Below are positions 22,149 through 32,778 of a DNA stretch of 64,000 bases, one piece after another (position 1 is the first letter of the stretch; each line of letters begins with the position of its first letter). Under the pieces are notes generated by a model. The model was not told the DNA's origin. It saw only the letters and a program-made list of their open reading frames with translations, and did no database searches. A program made the position numbers and the translations under genes. This stretch comes from Cercospora beticola (taxonomy: Eukaryota; Ascomycota; Dothideomycetes; Mycosphaerellales; Mycosphaerellaceae): positions 372,001 to 436,000 of the forward strand of contig NC_088941.1 in assembly GCF_033473495.1 (NCBI RefSeq), read 5' to 3'.

Positions 22149-22846
22149 AAGGCAAAGTGGCATGCCACTATGGTCCGGGTACATACAGACCGAGTGATAT
22201 ATACGATCGAAATGATTGAACGACCGGTGAATGACATCCTCACTGTACCACATCTTTTGCCACCCAAGCTTGGCACCAGCCCAAGCTTTCCTCCCACCAC
22301 CACTTCTTGCTTTCTACCAAGGAAGTGCCGCCAATAGAGGCATATGCAGCGACAGATGCGCAGGGCAACAACACCCTTAGGAATCGCTCCCGAAAATCCT
22401 CCTGCGTGACGACTGCACACGAATGCATTGATGAGAGTTTTATCCTCCCGCGAGGCGGCAACGCGCCACAAGCATATGACAAACAAGTTTGAAGTCACTA
22501 TGTCCACATCAACCAGTAACTGCCGAATCCCGAGCAGCGCCATGCAGACTGCTCCACATCGTGATGGCGCTCAGCTTGCGCTTGCAGGGCCCGAATTTCT
22601 CCTGCAAGCGACATGCGGCCTCTGCAATATGAACGGCAATCTTTTCAACTGATTGGATTCTACAGAGTGACATCGTGCGAAACATCTGGCAGATTCGAAG
22701 CTACCGCCACTCACCTGCAGCATTTTATGACTCTACTTGCCAGGCAACAAAGCTGCGCGTCAAGAGCTGAGACTGTGGCGGTGTCGTGGCGTGCTATAAA
22801 ACCAGAACAACCATCGCTTTTACCGGAAAGAGGAAGATTGCTCTAC
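22149..22846. other. Intergenic region
   Basis: 3' end of the aminotransferase and upstream part of the BCS1-like promoter; no gene recognised. Confidence 0.35.
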
Positions 22847-22948
22847 GCCCTGTCGCTTGCTACATCAGCATTCAAATCATTGTTGAAAGCGCCCTGTCGC
22901 TTGCTACTTCAGCATTCGAATCATTGTGACAGCGCCCTGTCACCTGTT
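22847..22948. repeat. 44-bp tandem repeat in the promoter of the BCS1-like gene
   Basis: Two copies of a 43/44-base unit starting GCCCTGTCGCTTGCTAC (22847-22890 and 22891-22933) and the first bases of a third (from 22934). The block ends about 50 bases before the ATG at 22999, so it lies in the promoter or 5' UTR. Confidence 0.85.
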
Positions 22949-22998
22949 AAAAGTGACAAGCTGACGTGCGTCTCATCACTAACTCCTTCACTGAGACA

Positions 22999-24891
22999 AT
23001 GGATTTTCGCAAACTGGTAAGGGCCATGCCAGGGCCACAGATGCTGCAAAATAGCACAGATCCTCTGTCGCTGACAGAACTACCACCCAACATCCTCGAG
23101 GCTCTGATCCCGGGGTATGGCTTGATCTCACGATACGTGTACGCCACTCTCGGATTTGATCCTTCCATCTTTGTATCAGTCGGTCTTGTGGTGCTGGCAA
23201 TATTGAAGGGAGGTCAGTACCTCTACGCGATACTCGAATCATGGTTCCGAAAGGCCTTCATTTCGAGCGTGTACATAGACGAACAAGACGACTTGTTCGA
23301 AATGGTGATGGAGTGGCTGGCCAAGAATCAACGCATCGGGTCCAGGCGATCGTTGACAGCCAAGACACAGACAGGTTCGAAAGCGGAAGATGGCTCAGTT
23401 GATGCTGCCGACGATGCGTTGGACGAGAATGGCATCTTCGACTACACCAAGTGGAGCTCGAGACTGCCTCCTCGATTCGAGCCCTATTATGGGCAGAACT
23501 ATGTGTTCCATAATGGCACAATTTTCTTCTTCAAACGGTCGCAGAAGCAAAGTAATCAGCGAGTCCAAGTGACCTTCAGTGGGAATACACAAGACGACCA
23601 GATCCAGCTGGACTGCATCGGACGAAGCACAGAACCTATCAAGGCCCTCCTCAAAGCGATCAAGATCTGGTCGCTGAATCGACAACGAAATGTCACCACC
23701 ATTCGACATCCCACACCAAAAGATAGAGCTCGGTATGGTGGTTCTTGGACGAAGACCTCCTCGAGACCATCGCGGCCTATGGAGACTGTCATTCTCGACC
23801 CTCAGCAAAAGTCCATGATCATTCGGGATATGAATGAGTACCTTCACCCAGCTTCACCAAGATGGTACGCAACTCGCGGCATACCTTATCGACGCGGCTA
23901 TCTGTTTCATGGACCTCCTGGGACAGGCAAGACCAGCTTGTCGTTCGCGCTAGGAGGTATCTTCGGTCTCGACATTTATGCCATTAGTCTGCAAGAGCCT
24001 ACATTGACCGAAGGTGACCTGCTTCAGCTCTTCAATGGCCTACCAAGGCGCTGTATTGTCCTATTGGAGGACGTTGACGCCGCTGGATTGCTCAGAGATG
24101 CGCAGAGTGGCAAGGACAAGATCAAGGATAAGAAGGATGACAAGAAAGATAAGAAGGACGGCAAGACAGGAGAAGAGAGCAAAGAGAAGCCTAAGAAGGA
24201 CGAAGACTATACCTTGAAAGATCTGGCTCGGGAGCTGAAGGCCATTAGCACACCTGCTCGAGGTCAAGGCCGTCAGCAGCCTGGCAATCGGCAGAACAAT
24301 GATCTCGGACCAAATCGCCAACCAGCTACAGGCATATCACTGTCAGGACTTCTTAATGCTATTGATGGCGTCGCCAGTGCAGAGGGTCGTGTTCTGATCA
24401 TGACCACGAATCATCCAGAGAAGCTCGACGCGGCACTTGTACGTCCTGGTCGAGTTGATCGTAGAGTCGAATTCCAGCTGGCGATGAAGGAGCAGATCAG
24501 CGAGCTTTTCGTGAGAATGTACGCTGCCAGTGACCAGGTCCCAGACATTGAGGTCAAGCTCGATGGCCGTGTCTCGAATGGACGCGCGAAACTCGATGGA
24601 CTGCCCAAGACGAACGGACACAGCAATGGCAATGGGCACACGCGTGGTCCGTCTGAGAACCAGCTGTCTGGGCTATCGGAGTTTGATATCGAAAACCTGG
24701 CAGTCGAGTTCGCAGGCCATATCCCTGATAATACTTTCACGCCCGCGGAGATCCAGAATCATTTGATGAAGTACAAGAAAGAACCGCGCACGGCTGTGGA
24801 GTTGGCTGAGAAGTGGACGCAAGACCTGCTGGCTGAAAAGGAGAAGGATGCGGTCGCGAGAGAACAGGCTGTCGAGAGTGAGGATGAGTGA
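22999..24891 (+). CDS. BCS1-like AAA ATPase
   Basis: 630 residues, single exon. A membrane segment at about 57-78 and the BCS1 N-terminal region (about 80-290) precede one AAA module: Walker A GPPGTGKTS (305-313), Walker B IVLLEDVD (353-360), sensor MTTN (468-471) and arginine finger RPGR (482-485). Bcs1 itself translocates the Rieske protein in mitochondria; filamentous fungi have several paralogues of unknown role. A Lys/Asp-rich insert of about 80 residues (366-444) interrupts the module after Walker B, and the C-terminus has a low-complexity spacer. The length (yeast Bcs1 is about 456) and insert favour a paralogue. The upstream frame starts only at GTG. Confidence 0.88.
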   Translation: MDFRKLVRAMPGPQMLQNSTDPLSLTELPPNILEALIPGYGLISRYVYATLGFDPSIFVSVGLVVLAILKGGQYLYAILESWFRKAFISSVYIDEQDDLFEMVMEWLAKNQRIGSRRSLTAKTQTGSKAEDGSVDAADDALDENGIFDYTKWSSRLPPRFEPYYGQNYVFHNGTIFFFKRSQKQSNQRVQVTFSGNTQDDQIQLDCIGRSTEPIKALLKAIKIWSLNRQRNVTTIRHPTPKDRARYGGSWTKTSSRPSRPMETVILDPQQKSMIIRDMNEYLHPASPRWYATRGIPYRRGYLFHGPPGTGKTSLSFALGGIFGLDIYAISLQEPTLTEGDLLQLFNGLPRRCIVLLEDVDAAGLLRDAQSGKDKIKDKKDDKKDKKDGKTGEESKEKPKKDEDYTLKDLARELKAISTPARGQGRQQPGNRQNNDLGPNRQPATGISLSGLLNAIDGVASAEGRVLIMTTNHPEKLDAALVRPGRVDRRVEFQLAMKEQISELFVRMYAASDQVPDIEVKLDGRVSNGRAKLDGLPKTNGHSNGNGHTRGPSENQLSGLSEFDIENLAVEFAGHIPDNTFTPAEIQNHLMKYKKEPRTAVELAEKWTQDLLAEKEKDAVAREQAVESEDE

Positions 24892-25663
24892 TAAAGGCGA
24901 GTCGTAGATGAACTCGTATAGACCCGAGAAGTACTGCATGTACGCTGTTGATCCTCGCGCCATCATGTGGTTACTAATCGCTTTGGTTGCCTTTGATGCA
25001 AGTGGTCGCTACCTGCCTGCCTGCGACATGGATCACATGTGATATACATACAAGTACTCAAGCCTGATTCCCACACATCGTGTCGACACAAGTCTGTCTC
25101 TCAAGTCTGTCTCTCAAGTCTCGTCGCGAGTTGCAAAATTCGCAAAGTCGAACCGAACCAATGTCGATCCCGAATATTACAGTTACAAGCTGAACGTTTT
25201 TTGACAACTGAACCCATGGTGATTGGCGCTTTCCGCGGATCGCGGACGAATTGAGCGCATGGCGCAAGGATCTGCCAACCAATCTTGTGGGTTGCAGCTT
25301 CGTTCAGTTCGAAGTTTGGGCCAAACACTGACCCCCACCAACACACTCGCAAGATCGACCAACTGCAGTGGCGCTTTTTTGTCTGTCGGCTCGTAGGAAT
25401 TCCGTTGCTTGTGGCTGCTGACTAGTGATTACTATAGGGTCGGTGTAGAATGTGAGGTAGGATTTGGACTTCACCTTTTTGTGCTTTCTTATTTTCTGTT
25501 TCTTTACTGCTTGTTTGACTACTGACTGGAAGCTTCGCCTTGACGTGTGGCGATCGCGACTTCAGTTTTCGCGGAAGTCGTACGGTCTGGATCTGGAAGG
25601 AGGTACAAGCCTCTAACCTCTGGAGGAACGGTCCTGAATATATCATACCTGGACTCCTTCAAC
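24892..25663. other. Intergenic region
   Basis: 3' end of the BCS1-like gene and promoter of the P450 gene. A short direct repeat (AAGTCTGTCTCTC twice, about 25090-25117) is the only structure noted. Confidence 0.4.
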
Positions 25664-27265
25664 ATGGCCTTGATACCCTTTGAGGTCGCGAGCACCCACA
25701 CATTGCTGCTGGCAATTGGCTCCCTGCTCGTCTTGACCAGCCTCATCCTTTACATCTTCCACAAGCCCGCTTTCCCTAAGAATGCTCCCAAAGTCACCAA
25801 CCATGACAGCATACCGCTGATCGGCGCTCTCAAGTTCTTTACTCGGCGCATAGACTTCATGAAGAATGGACAGAGTCACTCTTCCACTGGAAACTTCAGT
25901 TTCTACGCCGGTATGCATCCCGTTGTCGGACTCTCAGGCAAATCGGTCGAGCAACGACGCGTTTTTCTTGAGGATAAGCGATTGGGGTTCAGCGAGGGCT
26001 ATGCTGCACTCCTCGCCGGCGCGCCCGAAGTTAAGAAGAACAACAACATCTTGGCGGAGAAGAATGGCGGCGTGGAAATTTCACAGTACTTCACTACTCG
26101 TCTGGTAGCAATGCTGAAGGGAAATGTGCTAAGGGACCGCTTACCTCAATTACTGCAGGATGCACGCAAGGCCCTGGATTCTCTGGCCCAGCAATCAGAG
26201 AAGGTCACGAATCCTTTCGAATCGATTTATCGCATGGTCTTCCAGTTCACGATGAGGACGGTGGCGTGCACTGAGATCGCGGATGACCCGGTGAAGCTAG
26301 AGCAAGTTCTGAAGTTATTCGAACAGATCGATGCGGCCAATACGCCTACTCAGATCATGTACCCTTGGGTTCCAACACCTTCGAAGTTGAAGCGTCTGAT
26401 GGCTGGTACAAAGCTGTATATGATGTTCCAGAAAATCATCGATGACCGAAAAGCATCTGGGCGACAAGATGATGATGCTTTGCAATTCTGTTTGGATCAC
26501 GGAGACAATGTCACTGATATCATCACCTTCGTGGTTGGAGCATTGTTTGCAGGACAGGTCAACAGCGGCATCAACTCAGCTGCGGTCTTGTGCTATCTCG
26601 CCAATAACACCGAGTGGATGAAGCGTGTGAGCGACGAAGTCGAAGCGATCGCGGACAAATATGCTCCGAACAAGGACTTGCCACTAAAAGAGCGTCTAAT
26701 GCACATTCCTATCGAAGCGTGGGAGGGCGAATTCCACGCAATGGACTATTGCCTCAAGGAAACGATCCGGTTGCAAATGTGCGGGACCGCTTTCCGGAAA
26801 AACTCCTCGAATTCGGACGTCGTGATCAACAAGCAGACTGGCGAGGTGATTCCAGCAGGCTACTACGTGGCCATGGCCGTCGATGACATGCATCTTAACC
26901 CAGACTTGTACCCCAATCCTCGAGAGTGGGACCCTGCAAGATATTCTCCTGAGAGAGCAGAGGACAAGAAGGAGACGCATGCTTGGATGGGATGGGGTAT
27001 GTGTTTACTTTGCGAGCACATTTCCTGCTCACTTGCTAACGTTTTTCTAACAGGTGTCGCCCGCCATCCTTGCTTGGGCATGCGCTTTGCCAAGCTCGAG
27101 ATCAACCTCATCGTAGCCTTCTTTCTGGCATATTTGGATAACATACAGTTACTGGATGAGCACAAGAAGCCCAAGACGCGGACCTGGGATGTGGATCGCA
27201 ACCGTCATGGTTCGTATAAGCCTACGGAGACGACTTATCTCAGGTATCGGGTGCGACCAGAGTAG
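25664..27265 (+). CDS. Cytochrome P450 monooxygenase
   Basis: Exons 25664-26996 and 27054-27265 give 514 residues; intron 26997-27053 (GTATGT...GCTAAC...CAG, 57 bases). Single N-terminal membrane anchor (about 10-33). I-helix region VVGALFAGQVNSGINSA, ExxR as KETIRLQ, PERF-like region REWDPARYSPER, and heme loop WGVARHPCLG with the Cys ligand. In the loop the usual Phe is Trp and the usual Gly is Ala; the intron splits this loop. The chain resembles ER-bound fungal P450s distantly related to CYP51, but no CYP number is assigned. Substrate unknown; no biosynthetic cluster partners are adjacent. Confidence 0.88.
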   Translation: MALIPFEVASTHTLLLAIGSLLVLTSLILYIFHKPAFPKNAPKVTNHDSIPLIGALKFFTRRIDFMKNGQSHSSTGNFSFYAGMHPVVGLSGKSVEQRRVFLEDKRLGFSEGYAALLAGAPEVKKNNNILAEKNGGVEISQYFTTRLVAMLKGNVLRDRLPQLLQDARKALDSLAQQSEKVTNPFESIYRMVFQFTMRTVACTEIADDPVKLEQVLKLFEQIDAANTPTQIMYPWVPTPSKLKRLMAGTKLYMMFQKIIDDRKASGRQDDDALQFCLDHGDNVTDIITFVVGALFAGQVNSGINSAAVLCYLANNTEWMKRVSDEVEAIADKYAPNKDLPLKERLMHIPIEAWEGEFHAMDYCLKETIRLQMCGTAFRKNSSNSDVVINKQTGEVIPAGYYVAMAVDDMHLNPDLYPNPREWDPARYSPERAEDKKETHAWMGWGMCLLCEHISCSLANVFLTGVARHPCLGMRFAKLEINLIVAFFLAYLDNIQLLDEHKKPKTRTWDVDRNRHGSYKPTETTYLRYRVRPE

Positions 27266-27304
27266 TACCTTGTTGCTGGGAAATTCAGAAGACAATTCTT
27301 CATT

Positions 27305-28008
27305 TCATTGCGTGTCACTTTTCCTCGTTGCATCTCTAATCATAAAGTGATTCCGATACATCGTTCCTTCGACTCTGGAATTGTTAATGAAAGTGTCGAG
27401 ATGCCTCGCTTCGCGATATCCGGCTTTCTCATACAGTCGGACTGCATCTGGCGATGCCTCAAGGAAAGCTCGTACGCCTTGATCATCGGCTTTCTCCAAA
27501 CCATACTGCATCATCAACGATCCCGCGCCTTTGCCTTGATAAGCAGGGTCCGTTGCTATGATTTCGAGATCTACAGAACATGTCCCTGTACGTCAGTTTG
27601 CCACTCCTTACAACAACGTAGAGATAGGAAAGGATCAGACTTACACCAATGTCCCTCCTTCCCCATCAAATCCCTATGCGCTCTCGCCCACGCTCCAAAT
27701 GTCTCATTGCACAATTCATGATCCGCTCCCTCTGGCCATTCTGGTAGGTTCGTATCTGGCTCCACTCCAGGTTTGGGCTCTTGCCATTTGACGAATCCTG
27801 CTATGGCACCTGTTTCGTTTGACACGGCTTTCAACCAATGCGCTCCAGGCTCGTCGAGTTCGGATCGGATCATGTTCTCCCACCAAGCTCTGATGCCGGG
27901 TGTTCGAGGCCAGCAGGCGAGAGAATGTGGGTTTTGAAAGGCGGAGAAGTAGATTGTGACGCAGTGTTCAACGTCGGCTTCTTGGAGGGGTTGGAGAGTG
28001 AACGCCAT
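27305..28008 (-). CDS. GNAT-family N-acetyltransferase
   Basis: Exons 28008-27645 and 27570-27305 give 209 residues; intron 27644-27571 (GTAAGT...TAG, 74 bases). The join makes GHWYLEIIATDPAYQGKGAGSLMM, the acetyl-CoA-binding motif A (Q-x-x-G-x-G/A) of GNAT enzymes; LYEKAGYRE near the end is motif B. Fungal members of this small-molecule group often act on unknown amines. The start is the first ATG, followed by the typical FTLQPLQEADVEHCV strand. It is convergent with the P450 gene, with only about 39 bases between their stop codons. Confidence 0.87.
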
Positions 28009-28203
28009 CTCTGCCTCGAGAAGTCAATAGTTGGCTTGAGCAGCTTGACCTGGCGTTCTTGTAGTCACGAAATCCCGGGAGATGGTCGAACACGCCGGTG
28101 TCCAGGTGGAGACATCTCAATGAGAGTCGCTGACTAAGCTTTTTCGAGGCCGAATATAGATTGGAGCTGCAATAGTGAAGTCTTTCTTGTGAGGTTGGAC
28201 TTG

Positions 28204-28755
28204 TCATCTCTCTCTTCTGACGTCCTCTGATCGCCTCTTGGCCGCTGCGACAGCCATTTCCACTTCGGCATTCAATCGATCTTGCTTGAAGTGCAATCGC
28301 TCTTCTCTTTGAATCGTTTCAGGCGGAACGTATCTTGTCTTTGCAGCTCGGAATCGTTCACGTCGCTGTCCTAGCCTCTTCTCCTCATCCCGTGCTTCGT
28401 TCTCGTCCTCTGCTGAAGGCTTTGTCTTTGAGCTGGACTTCGATTTGCGGTTTTTGTCATCGGTCTTCTTCTCCAATGGTCTCTGCTGATGCCTGCTGCT
28501 TCGAAAGAATGATTTTATTGACCACTTCTCTTCTCTGTCATCTTTCTTAGCTCTGGGTTGACGTCCATCGTGCACGCTGTCCCGCCGAGAGTCCTTTCGT
28601 GAACGACGGAGAGATTCGTCGTCACTACTGCTAATGCTGCTGCCATCAGACCATTTGGTGTTGGAGACCTTTCCAATGACCTTCTCGCCCGTTTCGGTCT
28701 CCACCAAAGCGTTGACCGCCTCTCCTCCAAGTTCGAGAAAGTCCGGATTCACCAT
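28204..28755 (-). CDS. Highly charged protein of unknown function
   Basis: 183 residues, single exon, first ATG at 28755. No recognised domain. Residues 1-35 are compact (VNALVETETGEKVIGKVSNTKW); residues 36-120 are Ser/Arg/Asp/Lys-rich with many phosphorylatable sites; residues 125-183 are an Arg/Glu/Ala-rich stretch likely to form a helix or coiled coil. It lies 195 bases upstream of the GNAT gene on the same strand. The coding signal is moderate: the frame avoids stops over 550 bases and the composition is biased like fungal nuclear or scaffold proteins. It could be a low-complexity artefact. Confidence 0.55.
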   Translation of the reverse strand: MVNPDFLELGGEAVNALVETETGEKVIGKVSNTKWSDGSSISSSDDESLRRSRKDSRRDSVHDGRQPRAKKDDREEKWSIKSFFRSSRHQQRPLEKKTDDKNRKSKSSSKTKPSAEDENEARDEEKRLGQRRERFRAAKTRYVPPETIQREERLHFKQDRLNAEVEMAVAAAKRRSEDVRRER

Positions 28756-29685
28756 GCTGTGGTTTTAAGCTCTCAGAGCTTGGCCTGAATCACCTCGTAA
28801 AGCTTGGATGATCCTTGTAACACGAAGCTTGGTACAGTGCTGGGATCATCTCCGCGGAGAGATGCCTGCATGGGAATAAATACAGTATCAGTTCTTTCCA
28901 AGCTGTATCTTCACGAAATGCGCTGCTCTCAAGATCAGCGTGTGGAAAAGCAGGTTTGCTGCAGTGTTAGCCAGGACATGACGACAGTGTACAAGACGGC
29001 TGTGGCTGAGGATCGTGGTACCAAGCCGGGCGCTTGACTCGCTTCAACAATTACATGTTTACTGGCGCTGGAATGTGCAATGGCGAATGCTCATACAGAG
29101 CAGTACGAATCTAGAACGGCAGATATGCTTCAGGACTTTTGTGACGCTACTCCATGCATAGAGGCGTTCCTTTGATCCCTTTCTTCAAAGCAATTGTTGG
29201 TTTTACCGCCAAGAATGGTACAGGTTCGTGGCAGGCAGTCTGGTTGGCATGGCCGCCAACCTTCACGCACCCACGTGGCACGTGTCTAGATCTCGATCTC
29301 AGTGAGTCCTGAGTCCTATCTCATCAAGCGTGCGGAACTACATCTGTAGTCCAAACATGCCTATTTCCTGAGGGTATGTAGTTCTTTCTTTGTTTCTTGG
29401 AACAGGGCTGCATGGAAACTCTTGGGAAGATGAATGAGTGCTTGCATGGCTTAGAGCGTCTTAGCGAGGGCAGAAAGCAAGGTGTGCGGGTGCACAAACC
29501 GGTTATTTTGGATGTGATGAGAGAACAACAAAAAAAGGGAAGACAAGAGGCGGTGGAAGCGAAGCAACCCCAGACCAATCACATGAAGCCCCACTTCAAG
29601 CTTGACTTGTCTTGGCTCGGAAGTCGACAAGGGCAGGAAAGTCCCTTGTCTTGTCTGTTACTTTCCATCTTCATCTCCCGCGACC
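28756..29685. other. Intergenic region without recognisable gene
   Basis: About 0.9 kb. Small ORFs only. Probable promoter of the charged protein gene on its left edge. Confidence 0.35.
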
Positions 29686-30099
29686 ATGGTCAACTACCGC
29701 AAAAATGCTCACAGACAGGATGCATACATATATGGAGCAGAAGTTGCAGAACACGTCGCGTCCTTGAAGCTGAAAACTCTCGCCAATTTGCTGCCGGCTG
29801 CTGATCCACATGTCGACAACCCAGTCTACAAATTAGCCGTCTCTTTTTCAAAAAAGACTACCACAATGCACTGATCGCACCATACCGCACGAGTATTTCA
29901 AATCGGCTGCATGACATGCTTCGCCGTCATGGATCACGAACAAGTAGCGCGCAAGGCTTTCGAGCTGCGCCAGGTGCTCGATAAGGCCATCAACCTTGCC
30001 CGTGAACAAGGGACCAGCTTGGAACCGGAGACAACAGCAAGAGAGGCAGATTGCATCAAAGCCCGTCGCGAGCTCACTCAACAAGCAAGCCTGATCTGA
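29686..30099 (+). CDS. Possible small gene(s): two short coding-like ORFs
   Basis: Two 62-codon ORFs lie in tandem: 29686-29874 (from an ATG in ACCATGG; begins MVNYRKNAHRQDAYIYG) and a second whose ATG at 29929 gives MDHEQVARKAFELRQVLDKAI. Both are helical and hydrophilic. They could be two exons of one gene, but I found no convincing donor/acceptor pair joining them in frame. No family recognised. Transcript evidence would decide. Confidence 0.25.
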
Positions 30100-30695
30100 T
30101 GGAAGACGTCAATCATTCAGCCTCGATATATGGCACAAGAACACCGATCTATGGGCCTATTCAGGAGTGACAAGAAGACGATGGAAGACGACAGGCTTGC
30201 GATACGTCTAATTTAAGCTTAAAGTGTATTGCCTGCCACCCAGGGCTCTTGTTGACGTATCATCACCATGATGAAGACCATGAGTTAGGCCTCTTGCGAA
30301 ATCATCCGCCAGTTACTGTGTGAGCATATTTCCCTTCTGTGGGGACGAAGTGTACGACATCGAACGACCCACCAATCCAAGGCTGTCAGGCGTCAGAAGA
30401 GGATGTGAAGAAACCACAAACGGGGGTAAGACGAATTTCGGATGCGCCTCCTTCCGCGCGCGGTGATACGAACTCCAAGCTGGGTACGCAGAGCAGTTCG
30501 ATCGCGGGCTGGAATCGAGCAAGGAATGCTTTGCTCACTCCCACCTTCCCCGCTCAGTCTGTGCATATATATTGATGGCGCGGACGAGTGGTATCTTGCA
30601 ACTGATTCAATTTCCAAGGACGACGCGTCTCCGCTAGAAGAGAGTGCTACTGCGTGCTCAGCAACTTTAACACAAGGCTTCTCAATTCATCCGAC
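30100..30695. promoter_or_regulatory. Upstream region of secreted peptide gene, with TATA-like site
   Basis: No gene recognised. A TATATAT run at about 30566-30572 lies roughly 125 bases before the ATG of the secreted peptide gene and could be its TATA box. Confidence 0.4.
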
Positions 30696-31011
30696 ATGAA
30701 AGCTTTTATTCGCATCTTTCTTGCGGCTGTGGTACTTCAACCTTTATAGGAGTCTCGAGCTGTACTGGTTTCGCTGACTAGACACTCTGCTTAGGCGGTC
30801 GTTGTTCTAGCTGCTCCTATCCCTGTAGAGGAGAATAGCGTGGCTACTGGTCAGCTACTCAAGGTGGCAGAGAAGTGCGAGGATGTATGTTTTGCGAAGC
30901 TGTCGTTCATATTTCGCTACATTCAAAAGTCCTCCAGGCTGACAGCTACAATAGGGTCGCGAGAAGTGTCCAGCGCACGGCTGCCCCTGCAGCGGATGGC
31001 ATGGTTTATAG
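30696..31011 (+). CDS. Small secreted cysteine-rich peptide (three-exon model)
   Basis: Exons 30696-30731, 30795-30884 and 30955-31011 give 60 residues. Introns are 30732-30794 (GTACTT...CGCTGACT...TTAG) and 30885-30954 (GTATGT...GGCTGACA...ATAG); both are phase 0. The product begins MKAFIRIFLAAVAVVVLAAP, a clear signal peptide formed only when intron 1 is removed. The mature peptide of about 40 residues has four cysteines, ending GREKCPAHGCPCSGWHGL. Each exon alone is too short to be seen as an ORF. No family recognised; effector, antimicrobial or signalling roles are possible. The model rests on splice signals, on the signal peptide and Cys-rich end appearing together, and on a TATA-like site upstream. 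Confidence 0.55.
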
Positions 31012-31630
31012 GTCAGGTGTTCGAGGACTTTTTTGCGCACGCAGGTTATACGGCGTTCCGGCTTCTTCCCATCATATCAAATGGAACTTATGAGGATTAC
31101 GATTACGATCTCAAACATGTCTGAGACTGTCATTAATTCATCTTAAAGTGGTGGTAGGAGCAAATGCCAACAAGCACATCGACGAATGTGCACGACTGCT
31201 TGTCATTATTCATCAAGGGGTCGACGAGTAGAGCATGAAAGTCACGAATATGTAGAAATCCACAATTGATCGTCGGCATCAAGGAGCGCGCTTATTGTAG
31301 CATACGATACTGTGGTAGATAGATCTGGTTGGGATCCCACTTTCCATTTTGCTAGATGCTCGAGCAGAACAAGTCCTACTTGAGTCTCGACTCGTGCTGT
31401 TTATTTCGAATGCCATCTCAGTGACACTGTGTTCGTGAAGCTCGTTGCAACAGGTGTCCTCTGATCATTTGTCTTGTCGATGCATTTCATGGACTGGTTT
31501 CACTTGAGGAAAGTCATGATGTCAAGCGTGAAATGTCTTGGCATTTCGCTCTCGGACACCGTGAACAACCGGTGAATGTTGAGCTGGCCAACCTCACCCT
31601 CTTCTCAATCGTGCAAAAGCATCTCCAATA
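31012..31630. other. Intergenic region
   Basis: About 620 bases between the secreted peptide and methyltransferase genes. Nothing recognised. Confidence 0.35.
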
Positions 31631-32778
31631 TGAACTACGGTATGTAGCATGCTTCACCTGATCATGATCTTCTACTGACATGTTGTAGATTCCCTGGTCG
31701 AGGCCGTCGTCGATGGCGGCTATCTCCCCGAGTTCCTGCTCCGAAGAGGGATACGCGGCCAGCTTCAACAGCGCATCAACCTCATCAGGACCACAAGTCT
31801 AGCAGAGAGCTATGAGACCAAGATGAAATATGTCGAACTATTACGGAGTCGGCCAATCGCGATTGAGACCGCTACGGCAAACCAGCAGCATTATGAAGTC
31901 GGAACTGGCGTGTTGACCGGCATGCTCGGGCCTCGAATGAAGTACAGTTCTTGCCTCTATCATAAGGGTACGGAGTCTCTGGCGCAAGCTGAGATTGCCA
32001 TGCTTGAAAGTTATGTGGAAAAGGCGCATCTGAAGGACGGCATGCGGATTTTTGATCTCGGGTGAGTACGCCAAGGCCTTATACATGATTTGCCTAACAG
32101 GATATCTATAGTTGCGGATGGGGCTCTCTATCTCTCTATCTGGCCGAAATCTTCCCCAACTCAAAAGTAACAGGCTTCTCGAATTCGCGAACACAAAAAG
32201 AGCACATCGACTCTCAAGCGAAGCAAAAGAAGCTCTCAAATCTCGAAATCGTGACAGGCGACATCTCTACATACGACTTCTCAGGCACTTCCCTCGAAGG
32301 CCAATTCGATCGCGTCCTCTCAATCGAACTTTTCGAACACATGAAAAACTACGAACTCCTCCTCGCCAAAGTTTCAACTCTCCTCAAACCAGCCGGCAAA
32401 CTCTTCGTCCACATCTTCGCAAACAAGGACTCACCTTACGATTTCGAGTCAGGCTGGATGACAGACCACTTCTTTACTGGTGGCACAATGCCTTCTGCCG
32501 ATTTGCTGCATTTTTTCCAACGCGATCTCAGGCTAGAGAGACAGTGGTGGGTGAGCGGGAAACACTATGCAAAGACTTGCGAGGACTGGCTTAAGACTAT
32601 GAATGCGAATAAGAAGCAAATATGGCCGCACCTGGAAGAGACTTATGGGAAGCAAGATACTGCGAAGTGGTTCTATAGGTGGCAAGTGTTCTATCTGGCT
32701 TGTGCTGAACTTTTCGCGTGGAACGGAGGCGAGGAGTGGGGTGTGTGCCACTATCTATTCGAGAAGCCCAAGAATTGA
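31631..32778 (+). CDS. SAM-dependent methyltransferase of the cyclopropane-fatty-acid synthase type
   Basis: Exons 31631-31640, 31689-32061 and 32112-32778 give 349 residues; introns 31641-31688 (GTATGT...TACTGAC...TAG) and 32062-32111 (GTGAGT...TAG). The first exon is only 10 bases (ATG plus 7). The CFAS/coclaurine N-methyltransferase-like core is visible: YHKGTESLAQAEIAMLE, SAM motif I FDLGCGWGSLSLYLAE (about 125-140), GFSNSRTQKEHI, DRVLSIELFEHMKNYELLLAKV and GKLFVHIFANK. Enzymes of this group methylate either unsaturated lipids or amines. The length (about 350) and QKEHI-type loop favour the coclaurine-NMT-like subgroup. Substrate unknown. Confidence 0.85.

Noticed and set aside
25088..25125. 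Short direct repeat AAGTCTGTCTCTC
   Set aside because: Only two 13-base copies in an intergenic region; likely simple slippage without further meaning.
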